Below are positions 15,313 to 24,817 of a DNA stretch of 64,000 nucleotides, piece after piece; positions within the stretch are counted from its first letter, which is position 1, and every line of letters begins with the position of its first letter. Position numbers and translations under genes: made by a program. The stretch is from Listeria swaminathanii. GTDB taxonomy: Bacteria > Bacillota > Bacilli > Lactobacillales > Listeriaceae. Location of the stretch: positions 42,088 to 106,087 of the forward strand of contig NZ_JAATOD010000006.1 in assembly GCF_014229645.1 (NCBI RefSeq). The letters run 5' to 3'. The notes beneath the pieces were generated by a model that worked only from the letters and a program-made list of their open reading frames with translations, was not told where the DNA came from and did no database searches.

Positions 15313-18300
15313 CTATTTCGCCGCTCCGGCAACTAATTTTCCATCTTTATGTTCATAAAAAGCTTGTAATTCTGCTTCATCGTGTGTTTTTCCAGTTTGT
15401 TCTAGCGTAGTAATTCTCGTTAGCATCATTTCATATTCGTTTGGAATAACGAAAATAAAGTTCGCTTTCTCTGCTTCCCAGTCGCTAAGAATAGCTTTGG
15501 CAAACTCACTTCCGGTCAGGTTTGCGTGTTGTTCGATTAGCTGTTTCAATTTAGCTAGTTCTGACGCGCCGAGTGTAGAACGACTGTTAACAAGTTCATG
15601 ATTGATTTTTTCAGTGGTTACTTTTTTATTTTTAGTATAAATGTAAGCAACCCCACCAGACATTCCGGCCGCGAAGTTCTCGCCAATTTCGCCAAGAATG
15701 ACTACTGCGCCTCCTGTCATATATTCACAACCATTGTCGCCAATACCTTCAACAACCGCTGTCGCACCACTATTACGAACGGCAAATCTTGCCCCTGCTT
15801 TTCCGTGCATATAAGCATATCCACCAGTAGCACCGTAAAGCGTTACATTACCGACAATCGCGGAATCATGTGGTTTGATTGGTGTTTTTGCATCTGGACT
15901 AACAATTAATTTACCACCTGAAAGCCCTTTGCCAAAGTAGTCATTGGCATCACCATGAATTCGAAGTGTCATCCCAAGCGGCGTATAAGCACCAAAGCTT
16001 TGACCCGCCGAACCAACGAAATCAAGTGAAATCGTATCTTCTGGCAAACCTTCTGCGCCGTACTTTTTACTAATAAAGGATCCAGCAACCGTTCCAATCG
16101 CGCGGTCAATGTTTCTTACAGCGAAAGTTCCAGTTACTTTTTCACCGTTTTCAAGTGCTGGTTTAATTAACGGAACAATTTCTCGCATATCAAGTGTTTG
16201 GTCGATTTTGTGGTCTTGTTGTTTTGTGCAATATTGGACTTGATTTTTATAGAAATCATCACTGTAAAGCATATTCGAAAAGTCGATATATTTCGCTTTC
16301 CAATGGGACTCTTTTTTCTCGTGAGTTGTTAGTAGTTCTTTGTGTCCTATTACTTCTGTCAAACTTCTGAAGCCAAGTTCTGCCATCATTTCACGCATTT
16401 CCGCAACGATAAAATGGAAGAAGTTTACAACGTAGTCCGCAGAGCCATTGAATTTTTTGCGAAGTTCTGGATTTTGTGTTGCTACACCAACTGGACACGT
16501 ATCTAAATGGCAAACGCGCATCATGACGCAACCAAGTGTTACAAGTGGCGCTGTGGCAAATCCGAATTCTTCTGCCCCTAGCATTGCGGCAACTAAGACA
16601 TCTTTACCTGTCATTAATTTACCATCTGTTTCAACAACAACTTTGTTTCTTAAGCCGTTTAAAAGTAATGTTTGGTGCGTTTCTGCTAAGCCGATTTCCC
16701 ACGGTACACCCGCGTGACGGATACTCGTTCTCGCAGCAGCACCGGTTCCACCTTCATAACCACTTACCAAGATAACGTCGGCATTCCCTTTTGCAACCCC
16801 GGCTGCAATCGTACCAATACCAGTTTTCGAAACTAACTTCACGTTGACGCGCGCATTTTGGTTAGCATTTTTCAAATCGAAAATCAGTTGCGATAAATCT
16901 TCAATCGAATAAATATCATGGTGTGGCGGTGGTGAAATCAGGCCGACACCTGTTGTTGAACCACGAGTTTTCGAAATCCACGGATACACTTTATTCCCTG
17001 GTAAATGGCCGCCTTCACCCGGTTTTGCACCTTGAGCCATTTTGATTTGTAGCTCTTCTGCGTTAACCAAATAATGACTTGTTACGCCAAAACGACCGGA
17101 AGCGATTTGTTTGATTGCACTTCTACGCCAGTCGCCATTTTCGTCTGGAGTAAAGCGGTTCGGGTTTTCGCCACCTTCTCCACTATTACTTTTTCCGCCG
17201 ATACGGTTCATCGCGATAGCAAGCGCCTCATGAGCTTCTTGGCTAATCGAACCATAAGACATCGCGCCCGACTTAAATCGTTTAAAAATCGCTTCTGCTG
17301 GCTCTACTTCATCTAGTGGAATCGGTTTACGATCGCTAGTAAATGTTAACAGCCCTCTTAAAAAGGCATTATTTTGATTTTGCATTAAATCTGAATATAA
17401 ATTATAGGTTTCGCGATTATTTTCTCGCGTTGCTTGTTGCAAGGAATGAATCGCTAGTGGATTATACACGTGGTATTCGCCGTTTGAGCGCCACTGATAT
17501 TCTCCTCCTGTATTAAGCGTGAAACTTTGGTAGCCAATATCATGATAGGCTTCGCGGTGACGCAACCAAGCTTCTTGGGCAATCACTTCAAGCGGAATAC
17601 CGCCAATTTGTGAAGCTGTCCCTGGGAAATAGTTTTTAATCACATCATCGCCAATACCGATTGCTTCAAAAATCTGCGCCCCACGGTAACTTTGGACAGT
17701 AGATATTCCCATTTTCGACATGATTTTCAAAATGCCGTCTGTAATTGCTTCAATATAACGACTTTCTGCCTCATCAAGCGTAAACCCTTTAATACGGCCT
17801 TCTTTGATTAAGCCATCAAACGTATCAATTGCTAAACTTGGGAATACTGCATCCGCCCCGTAGCCAATTAATAGCGCACATTGATGGACATCTCTCGCTT
17901 CTGCCGTTTTAACAATAATGCTCACTTGTGTACGTGTTCCCGCTTTAACTAAATGATGATGCAAGCCACTTACAGCTAACAGCGAAGGAATTCCAATCCA
18001 ATCCGCATCTACGCCGTCATCAGATAAAACAAGCAATTCCGCCCCACTAGCGATTTTTTGCTCAGCTTCGATAAACAAAGCCTCTAAACGTGCTTCTAAA
18101 CCATCACGCTCTTCCGCTTTAAATAAAATCGATAACCTTTCTGTTGGTTTGGCGAATTTCGTTTGCTGCTCAAGCGCCACAAATTCTTTTCGTGATAAAA
18201 TTGGCGTTTTCAAGCGAATTCGGTTTGCATTTTTCGCCGTAGGATTTAAAATATTGCCTTCATCGCCTAGTAATGTCATCGCAGAAGTGACCGTTTCCTC

Positions 18301-19905
18301 ACGAATACCATCAATCGGCGGGTTCGTTACTTGGGCAAAAAGTTGTTTAAAATAATTAAATAATACTTGTGGACGTTGGCTTAAAACGGCAAGTGGCGCG
18401 TCATAACCCATTGCACCCATTGGATCTTTTTTCTCCGTTACCATCGGAATCAAAATTTTATTTAATTCATCTTGCGTGTAACCAAATGCACGTTGTTTTT
18501 TAAAGCGTTCTGATTTATCCATTGCTTCGTAATCTAACTCTGCTGTCGCTAAGTCAGCAATCTCCGTCATTTCCGCATTCAGCCATTCACGGTATGGTTT
18601 TTCGGTTGTTAGTTCTTCCTTTAATTCAGAATCCGTCACAATGCGACCTTCTTCTAAATCGATTAACAACATTGTTCCCGCACCAACCGTCTCTTTGCGA
18701 ATAACCTCACTCGGATCCACTGGCACAACACCTGTTTCCGAAGAATAAATGATTGTATGATCTTTCGTTTCATAATAACGCGCCGGACGTAAGCCGTTTC
18801 TATCCAAAATTGTCCCGATAACCCGACCATTCGTAAATGAAATCGAAGTCGGTCCATCCCAAGGTTCCATTAGCGTACTATGATATTCGTAAAAAGCGCG
18901 TTTCGGATCAGTCATGTGCGGATTTTTGTCCCAAGGTTCTGGAATAAGCATCATCGCCGCATGAGGTAATGAACGCCCTGCTTGCACTAAAAATTCTAAC
19001 GCATTATCTAAAGTTGCCGAGTCACTACCGCTTTCATCAATAATTGGCAGTAATTTTGCTAAATCGTCACCAAGTAAACCAGATTCCGCTCTTTTTTCCC
19101 GAGCTTTCATCCAGTTGACATTGCCTCGTTGCGTATTAATTTCACCATTATGAATTAAATAACGGTACGGATGCGCCCGCTCCCAACTCGGAAAAGTATT
19201 CGTTGAAAAGCGTGAATGCACTAGCGCAAAAGCCGATACATACGCTGGATCTGCTAAGTCTAAATAATATTGATTAATTTGTTCTGGTAATAGCATTCCT
19301 TTAAAAATAACCGTTCTCGTTGATAAACTTGGAACGTAGAAAGTTTCTGTAATTTGTTCAGAAGTCGCAGCAAATTTTTCGATTTGCTTTCTAATTAAAT
19401 ATAGTGCTCGCTCAAATCCCGCTTCATCTAGCTCAGCGTTTTTTTGAATGAATAATTGATAAATCGCTGGTTCTGTTTTTCTTGCACCGGCACCAACCTT
19501 TGTTACATCAGTTGGTAATTTACGCCAACCAAGGAACGTTTGCCCTTCGCTAGCAATCAGTTTTTCCGTTTCCGCCATTAAGCATTCGCGTTCTGTGTTA
19601 CTTTGCGGGAAATTAAACATCCCCACCGCATAATGATATTTTTCAGGTAAATTAATTCCTAATTTGCTACATTCACGTCGGAAGAAAGAGTCAGAAATTT
19701 CAAGTAAAATACCAGCGCCATCGCCCGTATCCCCGCCAACTTCTCCGCCACGGTGTTTTAATTGGCAAAGCATATGAATACCTTGCTCGACAATTTTATG
19801 AGAAGAAATCTTTTTAATATTTGCTACGAAGCCAATTCCACAAGCATCGTGCTCATTTTCTGGATTGTATAGGCCATGTTTTTTTGGTAAATTAGTTTGT
19901 TTCAT
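15313..19905 (-). CDS. gltB: Glutamate synthase large subunit
   Basis: 1530-residue alpha subunit that makes two glutamates from glutamine and 2-oxoglutarate. An N-terminal class II glutamine amidotransferase domain begins at Cys22 (DACGIGF) after a short propeptide. The central and FMN-binding synthase domains follow (GGKSNSGEGGENP, GYEGGTGAA), with Fe-S cysteines in CVMMRVCHLDTCPVG and a C-terminal GXGXG beta-helix domain. It is the first gene of the glt operon and diverges from gltC. Expression probably depends on GltC and nitrogen/carbon status, as in B. subtilis. Confidence 0.97.
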   Translation of the reverse strand: MKQTNLPKKHGLYNPENEHDACGIGFVANIKKISSHKIVEQGIHMLCQLKHRGGEVGGDTGDGAGILLEISDSFFRRECSKLGINLPEKYHYAVGMFNFPQSNTERECLMAETEKLIASEGQTFLGWRKLPTDVTKVGAGARKTEPAIYQLFIQKNAELDEAGFERALYLIRKQIEKFAATSEQITETFYVPSLSTRTVIFKGMLLPEQINQYYLDLADPAYVSAFALVHSRFSTNTFPSWERAHPYRYLIHNGEINTQRGNVNWMKAREKRAESGLLGDDLAKLLPIIDESGSDSATLDNALEFLVQAGRSLPHAAMMLIPEPWDKNPHMTDPKRAFYEYHSTLMEPWDGPTSISFTNGRVIGTILDRNGLRPARYYETKDHTIIYSSETGVVPVDPSEVIRKETVGAGTMLLIDLEEGRIVTDSELKEELTTEKPYREWLNAEMTEIADLATAELDYEAMDKSERFKKQRAFGYTQDELNKILIPMVTEKKDPMGAMGYDAPLAVLSQRPQVLFNYFKQLFAQVTNPPIDGIREETVTSAMTLLGDEGNILNPTAKNANRIRLKTPILSRKEFVALEQQTKFAKPTERLSILFKAEERDGLEARLEALFIEAEQKIASGAELLVLSDDGVDADWIGIPSLLAVSGLHHHLVKAGTRTQVSIIVKTAEARDVHQCALLIGYGADAVFPSLAIDTFDGLIKEGRIKGFTLDEAESRYIEAITDGILKIMSKMGISTVQSYRGAQIFEAIGIGDDVIKNYFPGTASQIGGIPLEVIAQEAWLRHREAYHDIGYQSFTLNTGGEYQWRSNGEYHVYNPLAIHSLQQATRENNRETYNLYSDLMQNQNNAFLRGLLTFTSDRKPIPLDEVEPAEAIFKRFKSGAMSYGSISQEAHEALAIAMNRIGGKSNSGEGGENPNRFTPDENGDWRRSAIKQIASGRFGVTSHYLVNAEELQIKMAQGAKPGEGGHLPGNKVYPWISKTRGSTTGVGLISPPPHHDIYSIEDLSQLIFDLKNANQNARVNVKLVSKTGIGTIAAGVAKGNADVILVSGYEGGTGAAARTSIRHAGVPWEIGLAETHQTLLLNGLRNKVVVETDGKLMTGKDVLVAAMLGAEEFGFATAPLVTLGCVMMRVCHLDTCPVGVATQNPELRKKFNGSADYVVNFFHFIVAEMREMMAELGFRSLTEVIGHKELLTTHEKKESHWKAKYIDFSNMLYSDDFYKNQVQYCTKQQDHKIDQTLDMREIVPLIKPALENGEKVTGTFAVRNIDRAIGTVAGSFISKKYGAEGLPEDTISLDFVGSAGQSFGAYTPLGMTLRIHGDANDYFGKGLSGGKLIVSPDAKTPIKPHDSAIVGNVTLYGATGGYAYMHGKAGARFAVRNSGATAVVEGIGDNGCEYMTGGAVVILGEIGENFAAGMSGGVAYIYTKNKKVTTEKINHELVNSRSTLGASELAKLKQLIEQHANLTGSEFAKAILSDWEAEKANFIFVIPNEYEMMLTRITTLEQTGKTHDEAELQAFYEHKDGKLVAGAAK

Positions 19906-19947
19906 CCTAGTTCCTCCTCTTCAAAAACCGAATCCTTCAAGGTCTCT

Positions 19948-19977
19948 CTGATAATTATTTAAATTAACTGATAATTA
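19948..19977. repeat. Direct repeat CTGATAATTA in the gltB leader
   Basis: Two exact copies, 19948-19957 and 19968-19977, are offset by 20 bp (two helical turns) in the untranslated region between the gltB promoter and its start. The function is unknown; the helical phasing could suit a DNA-binding protein. Confidence 0.45.
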
Positions 19978-20016
19978 ACCAGCGATTCAGCTTACCTTAC
20001 ATTTCTTGTAGTATCT

Positions 20017-20045
20017 ATTTTATTCCTTTTCATTTATCGAAACAA
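20017..20045 (-). promoter_or_regulatory. Candidate gltB promoter
   Basis: Minus-strand -10 TAAAAT (20017-20022) with a poor -35 TTGTTT (20040-20045) at 17-bp spacing. A weak -35 is what an activator-dependent promoter should have. The GltC-like box at 20068-20080 would be centred near -64. Confidence 0.5.
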
Positions 20046-20055
20046 TATATATAAT
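20027..20055 (+). promoter_or_regulatory. gltC promoter
   Basis: -35 TTTTCA (20027-20032), 17-bp spacer, -10 TATAAT (20050-20055). It overlaps the divergent gltB promoter back to back. Confidence 0.6.
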
Positions 20056-20067
20056 AGAATAAAACAA

Positions 20068-20080
20068 TCTCATTTCGAGA
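20068..20080. promoter_or_regulatory. GltC-type LysR box (T-N11-A)
   Basis: TCTCATTTCGAGA has dyad arms TCTC/GAGA and fits the LysR T-N11-A rule. It lies just downstream of the gltC -10 and about 64 bases upstream of the predicted gltB start, the geometry recalled for GltC box I in B. subtilis. Confidence 0.65.
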
Positions 20081-20097
20081 ACAATCGGAGGTAAGAA

Positions 20098-20985
20098 ATG
20101 GAACTACGACAATTAAAGTATTTTATGGAAGTAGCCCGCGTTGAGCATATGACCAAAGCTAGTGAGAATTTGCATGTAGCCCAATCTGCCGTTAGTAGAC
20201 AGATAACGAAACTTGAAGAAGAACTTGGCGTGCATTTATTTGATCGTGTTGGCAGAAATATGCAGCTCACAAGTGTCGGGCAAGAATTTCTAAAGCAATC
20301 CGCCATCGCTTTAAATGAACTACAAAAAGCCGAAGCGCTCGTAACCGAATACACCGATCCCGCAAAAGGAACCGTCCGCGTTGGCTTACCTAACTCACTT
20401 TCCACCAAGGTTTTGCCATCTGTCATTTCTACTTTTCGCGAAAAATATCCACAAATCACTTATAAATTTATGGAAGGAACAAATGAGGAACTTACCGAAA
20501 TGCTACTAAACGGCGCGCTTGATATGACTTTCTTATCACCCGTTCCCGAATCTAGCGACCAAATCGAAGCCATTCGTTTCTTTGATGAAAAATTGAAATT
20601 AATCGTTCCCGAGAATCATCCGCTTGCTGAAAACTTTAATGTTTCCCTGAAAGAACTTGCTTCTGAAAAATTCGTTCTTTATCCGGAAGACTTTGATTTA
20701 TATAAAATCGTGACAAAAGCTGCCAATAAAAAAGGTTTCACGCCGCAAATTGCTTTTCAAAGTAGAGATTTTTATACGATCCAAGGGTTAGTTGGGGCTG
20801 GACTTGGCATTAGCATTTTGCCGGAAATGATTTTAGATGGTGCGATTTTTAAAGAAACAAAAAGTATTGCCTTACGCGACAAAGAGCTGCGCCGTTCAGT
20901 CGGGATTATTACAACAAAAAAACGGAACCTATCCCCTTCCGAGAATTTGTTCCGTTCGTTTATTATTTCGTTCTTTTCTAATTAA
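20098..20985 (+). CDS. gltC: LysR-family regulator of glutamate synthase
   Basis: 295-residue LysR regulator. The N-terminal HTH (MTKASENLHVAQSAVSRQI) is followed by a LysR substrate-binding domain. Its divergent position next to gltB and its overall length match GltC, which activates glt transcription in response to 2-oxoglutarate and represses itself in B. subtilis. The RBS GGAGG precedes ATG 20098. Its 3' end overlaps the convergent acetyltransferase gene by 4 bp, and no terminator is seen between them. Confidence 0.92.
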   Translation: MELRQLKYFMEVARVEHMTKASENLHVAQSAVSRQITKLEEELGVHLFDRVGRNMQLTSVGQEFLKQSAIALNELQKAEALVTEYTDPAKGTVRVGLPNSLSTKVLPSVISTFREKYPQITYKFMEGTNEELTEMLLNGALDMTFLSPVPESSDQIEAIRFFDEKLKLIVPENHPLAENFNVSLKELASEKFVLYPEDFDLYKIVTKAANKKGFTPQIAFQSRDFYTIQGLVGAGLGISILPEMILDGAIFKETKSIALRDKELRRSVGIITTKKRNLSPSENLFRSFIISFFSN

Positions 20986-21500
20986 ACGTGTTCAGAAAAA
21001 GCTGCTGGATAATGAATCGTTCCTGCCAAATTTTCCAAGCTTCCATCATATAGTTCAAGCAACATAAAGTATTCAGCTGGTACATCAAATGGTGCTGGAA
21101 TCGCAAACTGCTCAGAAGGAATAAAGCCAAATCGCGGATAATAATCAGCATGTCCAAGCACAGCAATAGCCGGATATGCTTTTTCGCGTGATAACCGGAT
21201 GCCTTCTTCCATCAGTCTAGATCCAACTCGAGTTCCTTGATATTCCGGTAAAACAGCCAGCGGAGCAAGTGCTAAAATAAACCTGCTTCGCCCAGCTGCC
21301 ACAAGCGAAATTTCACTAAACATAATATAGCCAACAACACGTCCATCCTCGGCTTCCGCTACAAGCGATAACCCCGGCTGATAATAATCAGATGTCCGAA
21401 TACTTTCAATTAAGTCTGCTTCCACAGTGCCTTTAAAAGCTTCCTCATTTACACGACGAATCGCCTGATAATCTTGTGGTTGTTCTTTCCGAATAATCAT
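20982..21500 (-). CDS. GNAT family N-acetyltransferase
   Basis: 172 residues with the GNAT acetyl-CoA loop in VLPEYQGTRVGSRLMEEGI and a preceding beta strand. The region LGHADYYPRFGF and its C-terminus resemble YhbS-type acetyltransferases. The acceptor substrate is unknown. It begins 2 bp after the dehydrogenase stop, so it is translated from the same mRNA. It is convergent with gltC. Confidence 0.88.
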   Translation of the reverse strand: MIIRKEQPQDYQAIRRVNEEAFKGTVEADLIESIRTSDYYQPGLSLVAEAEDGRVVGYIMFSEISLVAAGRSRFILALAPLAVLPEYQGTRVGSRLMEEGIRLSREKAYPAIAVLGHADYYPRFGFIPSEQFAIPAPFDVPAEYFMLLELYDGSLENLAGTIHYPAAFSEHV

Positions 21501-21502
21501 TT

Positions 21503-22609
21503 TTACTTAGTCACTCGTTTCATTGCCATACTATCTTCCAATTGTTTCATTGCGTTTAACACGACATCAGCCGTGATTTCGCCTGGCATCATATGGATTG
21601 TTTCATGCGGCTCAGTGGCGCGCTTAGAAACAGCAACAAGCGTTTCATCAGCAAGTGTCGCAAGCCCCATATCGTATAAACTGGTTGGAAGTCCTAGTTT
21701 GGAATAAAACGGCAATAGTTGTTCGATTTCATCCCATCTATTTTCAATCACTAGTTGAACTAAAATTCCGTACGCCACTTTATTACCATGTAACAAGTGA
21801 TGTGTTTCAGGAACCATCGTTAGCGCGTCATGAATCGAATGCGCACCAGCACAACGACCATAATCATCACCAAAACCGCCAACCATTCCGCCAACTAAAA
21901 TATTTGTTTCAATAATTTTAACGAATGCTTCATTTAGCTCTTGTTTGTCCATGGCAACGAGTGCCTCTTCACTAAATCGTAGCAAGTTATCACGACACAT
22001 TTTCGCAGCAATGTGGGCAATTTCGATTTCGACGGACTTGCTCGGTAAGGAGTTAATAATTACATCGGCTTCGTACCATTTCGCTAACGTATCACCAATT
22101 CCCGCAACAAGCAATTCTTTTGGTGAATCTAAAATCATTTCTGGGTCAATTAATAATAACGCATTACTGCTAGCGAACACATCATAGCGAATCATTGCGC
22201 CTGCCTCGTCGTACATTACACTAAGCGGTGTATAAGCAGCACAAGTAGATGCAAGTGTAGGTAAAATGATGACTGGTAAACGTAAAACGGCTGCTGCGGC
22301 TTTACATACATCGGCAATTTTCCCGCCACCGACTGCAATAATTGCATCCATCTTATTCATTTCCATTATCGCTACCAAACGATCACGTTCCGCGTAGGTA
22401 GAACCACCATTATATACTTCAAAAGTAGATGTAACGGTTGATAATACTGGGAATTTATTTTTAGCGACTTCCCAAGAAGCATTTCCACGAACTACTAACA
22501 CATTTTTCAAACCGCGGCGTTCTAAGTGAGTAGGTAACGTATCCCACGCGCCTACTTGGCAAAAATACTCTTGCGGAGCTCCGCGAACAATCAATTCTTT
22601 ATTCAACAA
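21503..22609 (-). CDS. Iron/zinc-dependent glycerol dehydrogenase-like enzyme
   Basis: 368-residue member of the iron-containing alcohol dehydrogenase family, GldA branch. The NAD-binding GGGKIADVCKAAA and metal ligands in GIGDTLAKWYEA (Asp), HSIHDAL (His) and HHLLHGNKVAYG (His) are present. It would oxidise glycerol to dihydroxyacetone, but related enzymes use other polyols, so the substrate is a guess. It has its own strong promoter just after the ABC transporter operon and is followed immediately by the GNAT gene. Confidence 0.85.
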   Translation of the reverse strand: MLNKELIVRGAPQEYFCQVGAWDTLPTHLERRGLKNVLVVRGNASWEVAKNKFPVLSTVTSTFEVYNGGSTYAERDRLVAIMEMNKMDAIIAVGGGKIADVCKAAAAVLRLPVIILPTLASTCAAYTPLSVMYDEAGAMIRYDVFASSNALLLIDPEMILDSPKELLVAGIGDTLAKWYEADVIINSLPSKSVEIEIAHIAAKMCRDNLLRFSEEALVAMDKQELNEAFVKIIETNILVGGMVGGFGDDYGRCAGAHSIHDALTMVPETHHLLHGNKVAYGILVQLVIENRWDEIEQLLPFYSKLGLPTSLYDMGLATLADETLVAVSKRATEPHETIHMMPGEITADVVLNAMKQLEDSMAMKRVTK

Positions 22610-22666
22610 AAATCATCCCTTCTGTCTGGCACGGTCGGATATTCGGCTGCGACATTTATAATTCAA

Positions 22667-22695
22667 ATTGTATAGGAACTTAAACCTACTGTCAA
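22667..22695 (-). promoter_or_regulatory. Promoter of the dehydrogenase/acetyltransferase operon
   Basis: Minus-strand -35 TTGACA (22690-22695), exactly 17 bp, -10 TACAAT (22667-22672). It starts only six bases from the stop of the ABC binding-protein gene. No terminator lies between, so read-through from the T-box operon is also possible. Confidence 0.8.
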
Positions 22696-22700
22696 ACTAG

Positions 22701-23516
22701 CTATTGCTTAGCGATTTCGTCATCGCCAAACCATTTTTTGCTAATTTCTTGCATTTTGCCTTCTTTGTATAATTTTTCAAAAGCTTCGTTGATTTTTGTT
22801 TGTAGTTCTTTATCGCTTTTTCGCATTCCTACAGCAAAATCTGTTGCATCAAAACCGCCAGTTATAATGTTGTAGTCATCTTTATTTTTTTGCTTATCAA
22901 TGTAATAACGCGCGTAAACCTCATCAATGATTAGACCATCAATACGTTTATTATTTAGATCAATAAAAGCTGTATCAAACGTATCATATAATTCCGGTTC
23001 ATTATTATTAATAATATCTGTCAGTACTTCTGGCTTGTTCGCCATATCATCAATCGAACTTGCCCCATTTTGAGCACCAAGCGTTTTATCTTTCATATCG
23101 CTAAATTTGTTGATATTGCTTGATTTCAACGTGACTAGCACTTGTTCATTTTTCATGTAAGGATTACTAAAAGCGACTTGTTTCTTTCTAGCATCCGTTA
23201 CAGTATAGCCATTCCAAATTAAATCAATCGAGCCATTTTTCAGTTCTGATTCTTTCATCGTCCAGTCAATCGGCGTGAACTTCGCTTTAATGCCATATTC
23301 CGCAAAAACCGCTTTCGCCAAATCAATATCAAAACCGACCAAATTATCGTCTTTATCCCGGAATCCCATTGGTACAAAACTATCGTCCAAGCCAATTACA
23401 ACTTCCTTATCTTTGTTAATTCGCTCCCACTGGTCTTCCTTCGATTCACTACTGGAACAAGCCCCTAGCGCTAACATCACAACCGCCATCACAGCTATTA
23501 ATAATCCTTTTTTCAT
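22701..23516 (-). CDS. Amino acid ABC transporter solute-binding lipoprotein
   Basis: 271-residue family 3 (HisJ/GlnH type) binding protein. The signal peptide MKKGLLIAVMAVVMLALGAC ends in a lipobox with Cys20. Characteristic blocks include GFDIDLAKAVFAEYG and NGYTVTDARKKQVAFSNPY. It is the last gene of a three-gene operon behind a T-box leader, so its ligand should match the T-box amino acid (Thr or His by my reading). Amino acid specificity is not readable from the protein alone. Confidence 0.92.
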   Translation of the reverse strand: MKKGLLIAVMAVVMLALGACSSSESKEDQWERINKDKEVVIGLDDSFVPMGFRDKDDNLVGFDIDLAKAVFAEYGIKAKFTPIDWTMKESELKNGSIDLIWNGYTVTDARKKQVAFSNPYMKNEQVLVTLKSSNINKFSDMKDKTLGAQNGASSIDDMANKPEVLTDIINNNEPELYDTFDTAFIDLNNKRIDGLIIDEVYARYYIDKQKNKDDYNIITGGFDATDFAVGMRKSDKELQTKINEAFEKLYKEGKMQEISKKWFGDDEIAKQ

Positions 23517-23517
23517 C

Positions 23518-24174
23518 TTAAATTGCCCCCTTTTTTAATGGTTCGACTTCCATCATCTGATCCGCTACTTTTTCAGCAAAAGTGTGATCATGTGTCACGA
23601 TAATCTGTGTAATACCAACATTCTTCAAACTTAAAATTAACGATGCAACATGTTCTCGCAAGTCGGGATCTAACGCCGATGTTGGTTCATCAAACAACAA
23701 TACTTTTGGATTCATCGCTAGCGCCCGAGCAATTGCGACCCGCTGCTTTTGTCCACCTGATAATTGGTATGGCATGCTATCCGCTTTATCTCCTAAATCA
23801 AGCAACCCAAGTAATCGTTCTGCTTCTTTGATTGCTTCATCTTTTTTTGTTTTCCGAGCAAGCGTTGGCGCCAATATCAAATTATCTAAAACACTTAAAT
23901 GTGGAAACAAGTGGAATTCTTGGAACACGACGCCAATCGTATTTTCGACATCTTTTCGCGACATTGGGTCAATTTTTTCACCGTCAATAAAAATCTCACC
24001 AGCATCCATTTTTTCTAGTCCGCTAATACAGCGAAGCAAAGTAGTTTTTCCACCACCAGATGGCCCAACAATAGAAAGTATTTCACCACCCTGAAGTGTT
24101 ATATTCACATTATCTAAAATCGTTTTTTGATCAAATTTTTTCGATAGATTTTTAATTTCCAACATTTTCTTCAC
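23518..24174 (-). CDS. Amino acid ABC transporter ATP-binding protein
   Basis: 218-residue ATPase with Walker A GPSGGGKTT, Q-loop QEFHLFPHLSV, signature LSGGQKQR, Walker B VLLFDEPTSALD and switch His in IIVTHDH. It powers the permease encoded 1 bp upstream. At ~20 residues below the usual ~240 it is slightly short at the C-terminus, but all catalytic motifs are intact. Confidence 0.94.
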   Translation of the reverse strand: MKKMLEIKNLSKKFDQKTILDNVNITLQGGEILSIVGPSGGGKTTLLRCISGLEKMDAGEIFIDGEKIDPMSRKDVENTIGVVFQEFHLFPHLSVLDNLILAPTLARKTKKDEAIKEAERLLGLLDLGDKADSMPYQLSGGQKQRVAIARALAMNPKVLLFDEPTSALDPDLREHVASLILSLKNVGITQIIVTHDHTFAEKVADQMMEVEPLKKGAI

Positions 24175-24175
24175 C

Positions 24176-24817
24176 TCATTTATAATAACTAAAACGTTTT
24201 TCCAGTTGTTTAAATAGTAATGTTAGGATTGCTGTTAATGCTAAGTAGATTGCTGCCACTAATACGAGTGGGATTAAGGTAACGTCTCGACTCATCGCAA
24301 TTTTCCCTGCTCTTAGCAAGTCGCCAATTCCTAGGATATAAACTAAAGAAGAATCTTTTACTAAGTTGATGACTTCATTACCAATTGCTGGCAAGACGCG
24401 TTTAACAACTTGTGGTAAAACGATTTTTCGAAGTGTTTGCCCGTAAGTAAGTCCAAGAACCTTGGCACTTTCATATTGTCCGTTTTCGATAGAGAGAAAG
24501 CCGCCACGGAAAATCTCTGCAAAATACGCAGCATAATTTAAAATAAAGGCAATAAACACGGCATCCATCCGGTCAAAAACAATTCCGATAATCGGTAAAC
24601 CAAAATAGATAAAAATTAATTGTAAAAGTAAAGGTGTTCCCCGCATTATCCAAATGTAAATATTTAAAATAAATTTAAGTGGTGCTATTTTGCTAATGTT
24701 TCCGACTGCCACAACTGCTCCGAGTGGTATCGAACAAACTAATGTGACTGCAAAAACGAGTAGTGTTGTTTTTGCCCCGTCGAGTAAAGCTGGTAAAATT
24801 CCCATGATATAATCCAT
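24176..24817 (-). CDS. Amino acid ABC transporter permease (HisM/GlnP type)
   Basis: 213-residue membrane protein with about five membrane segments and the polar amino acid permease signature around ESAKVLGLTYGQTLRKIVLPQ, where the EAA-loop contacts the ATPase. First gene of the operon; the RBS AAGGAG lies ~9 bases before ATG 24817. Its mRNA begins with the T-box leader, so uncharged tRNA should switch it on. Confidence 0.93.
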   Translation of the reverse strand: MDYIMGILPALLDGAKTTLLVFAVTLVCSIPLGAVVAVGNISKIAPLKFILNIYIWIMRGTPLLLQLIFIYFGLPIIGIVFDRMDAVFIAFILNYAAYFAEIFRGGFLSIENGQYESAKVLGLTYGQTLRKIVLPQVVKRVLPAIGNEVINLVKDSSLVYILGIGDLLRAGKIAMSRDVTLIPLVLVAAIYLALTAILTLLFKQLEKRFSYYK

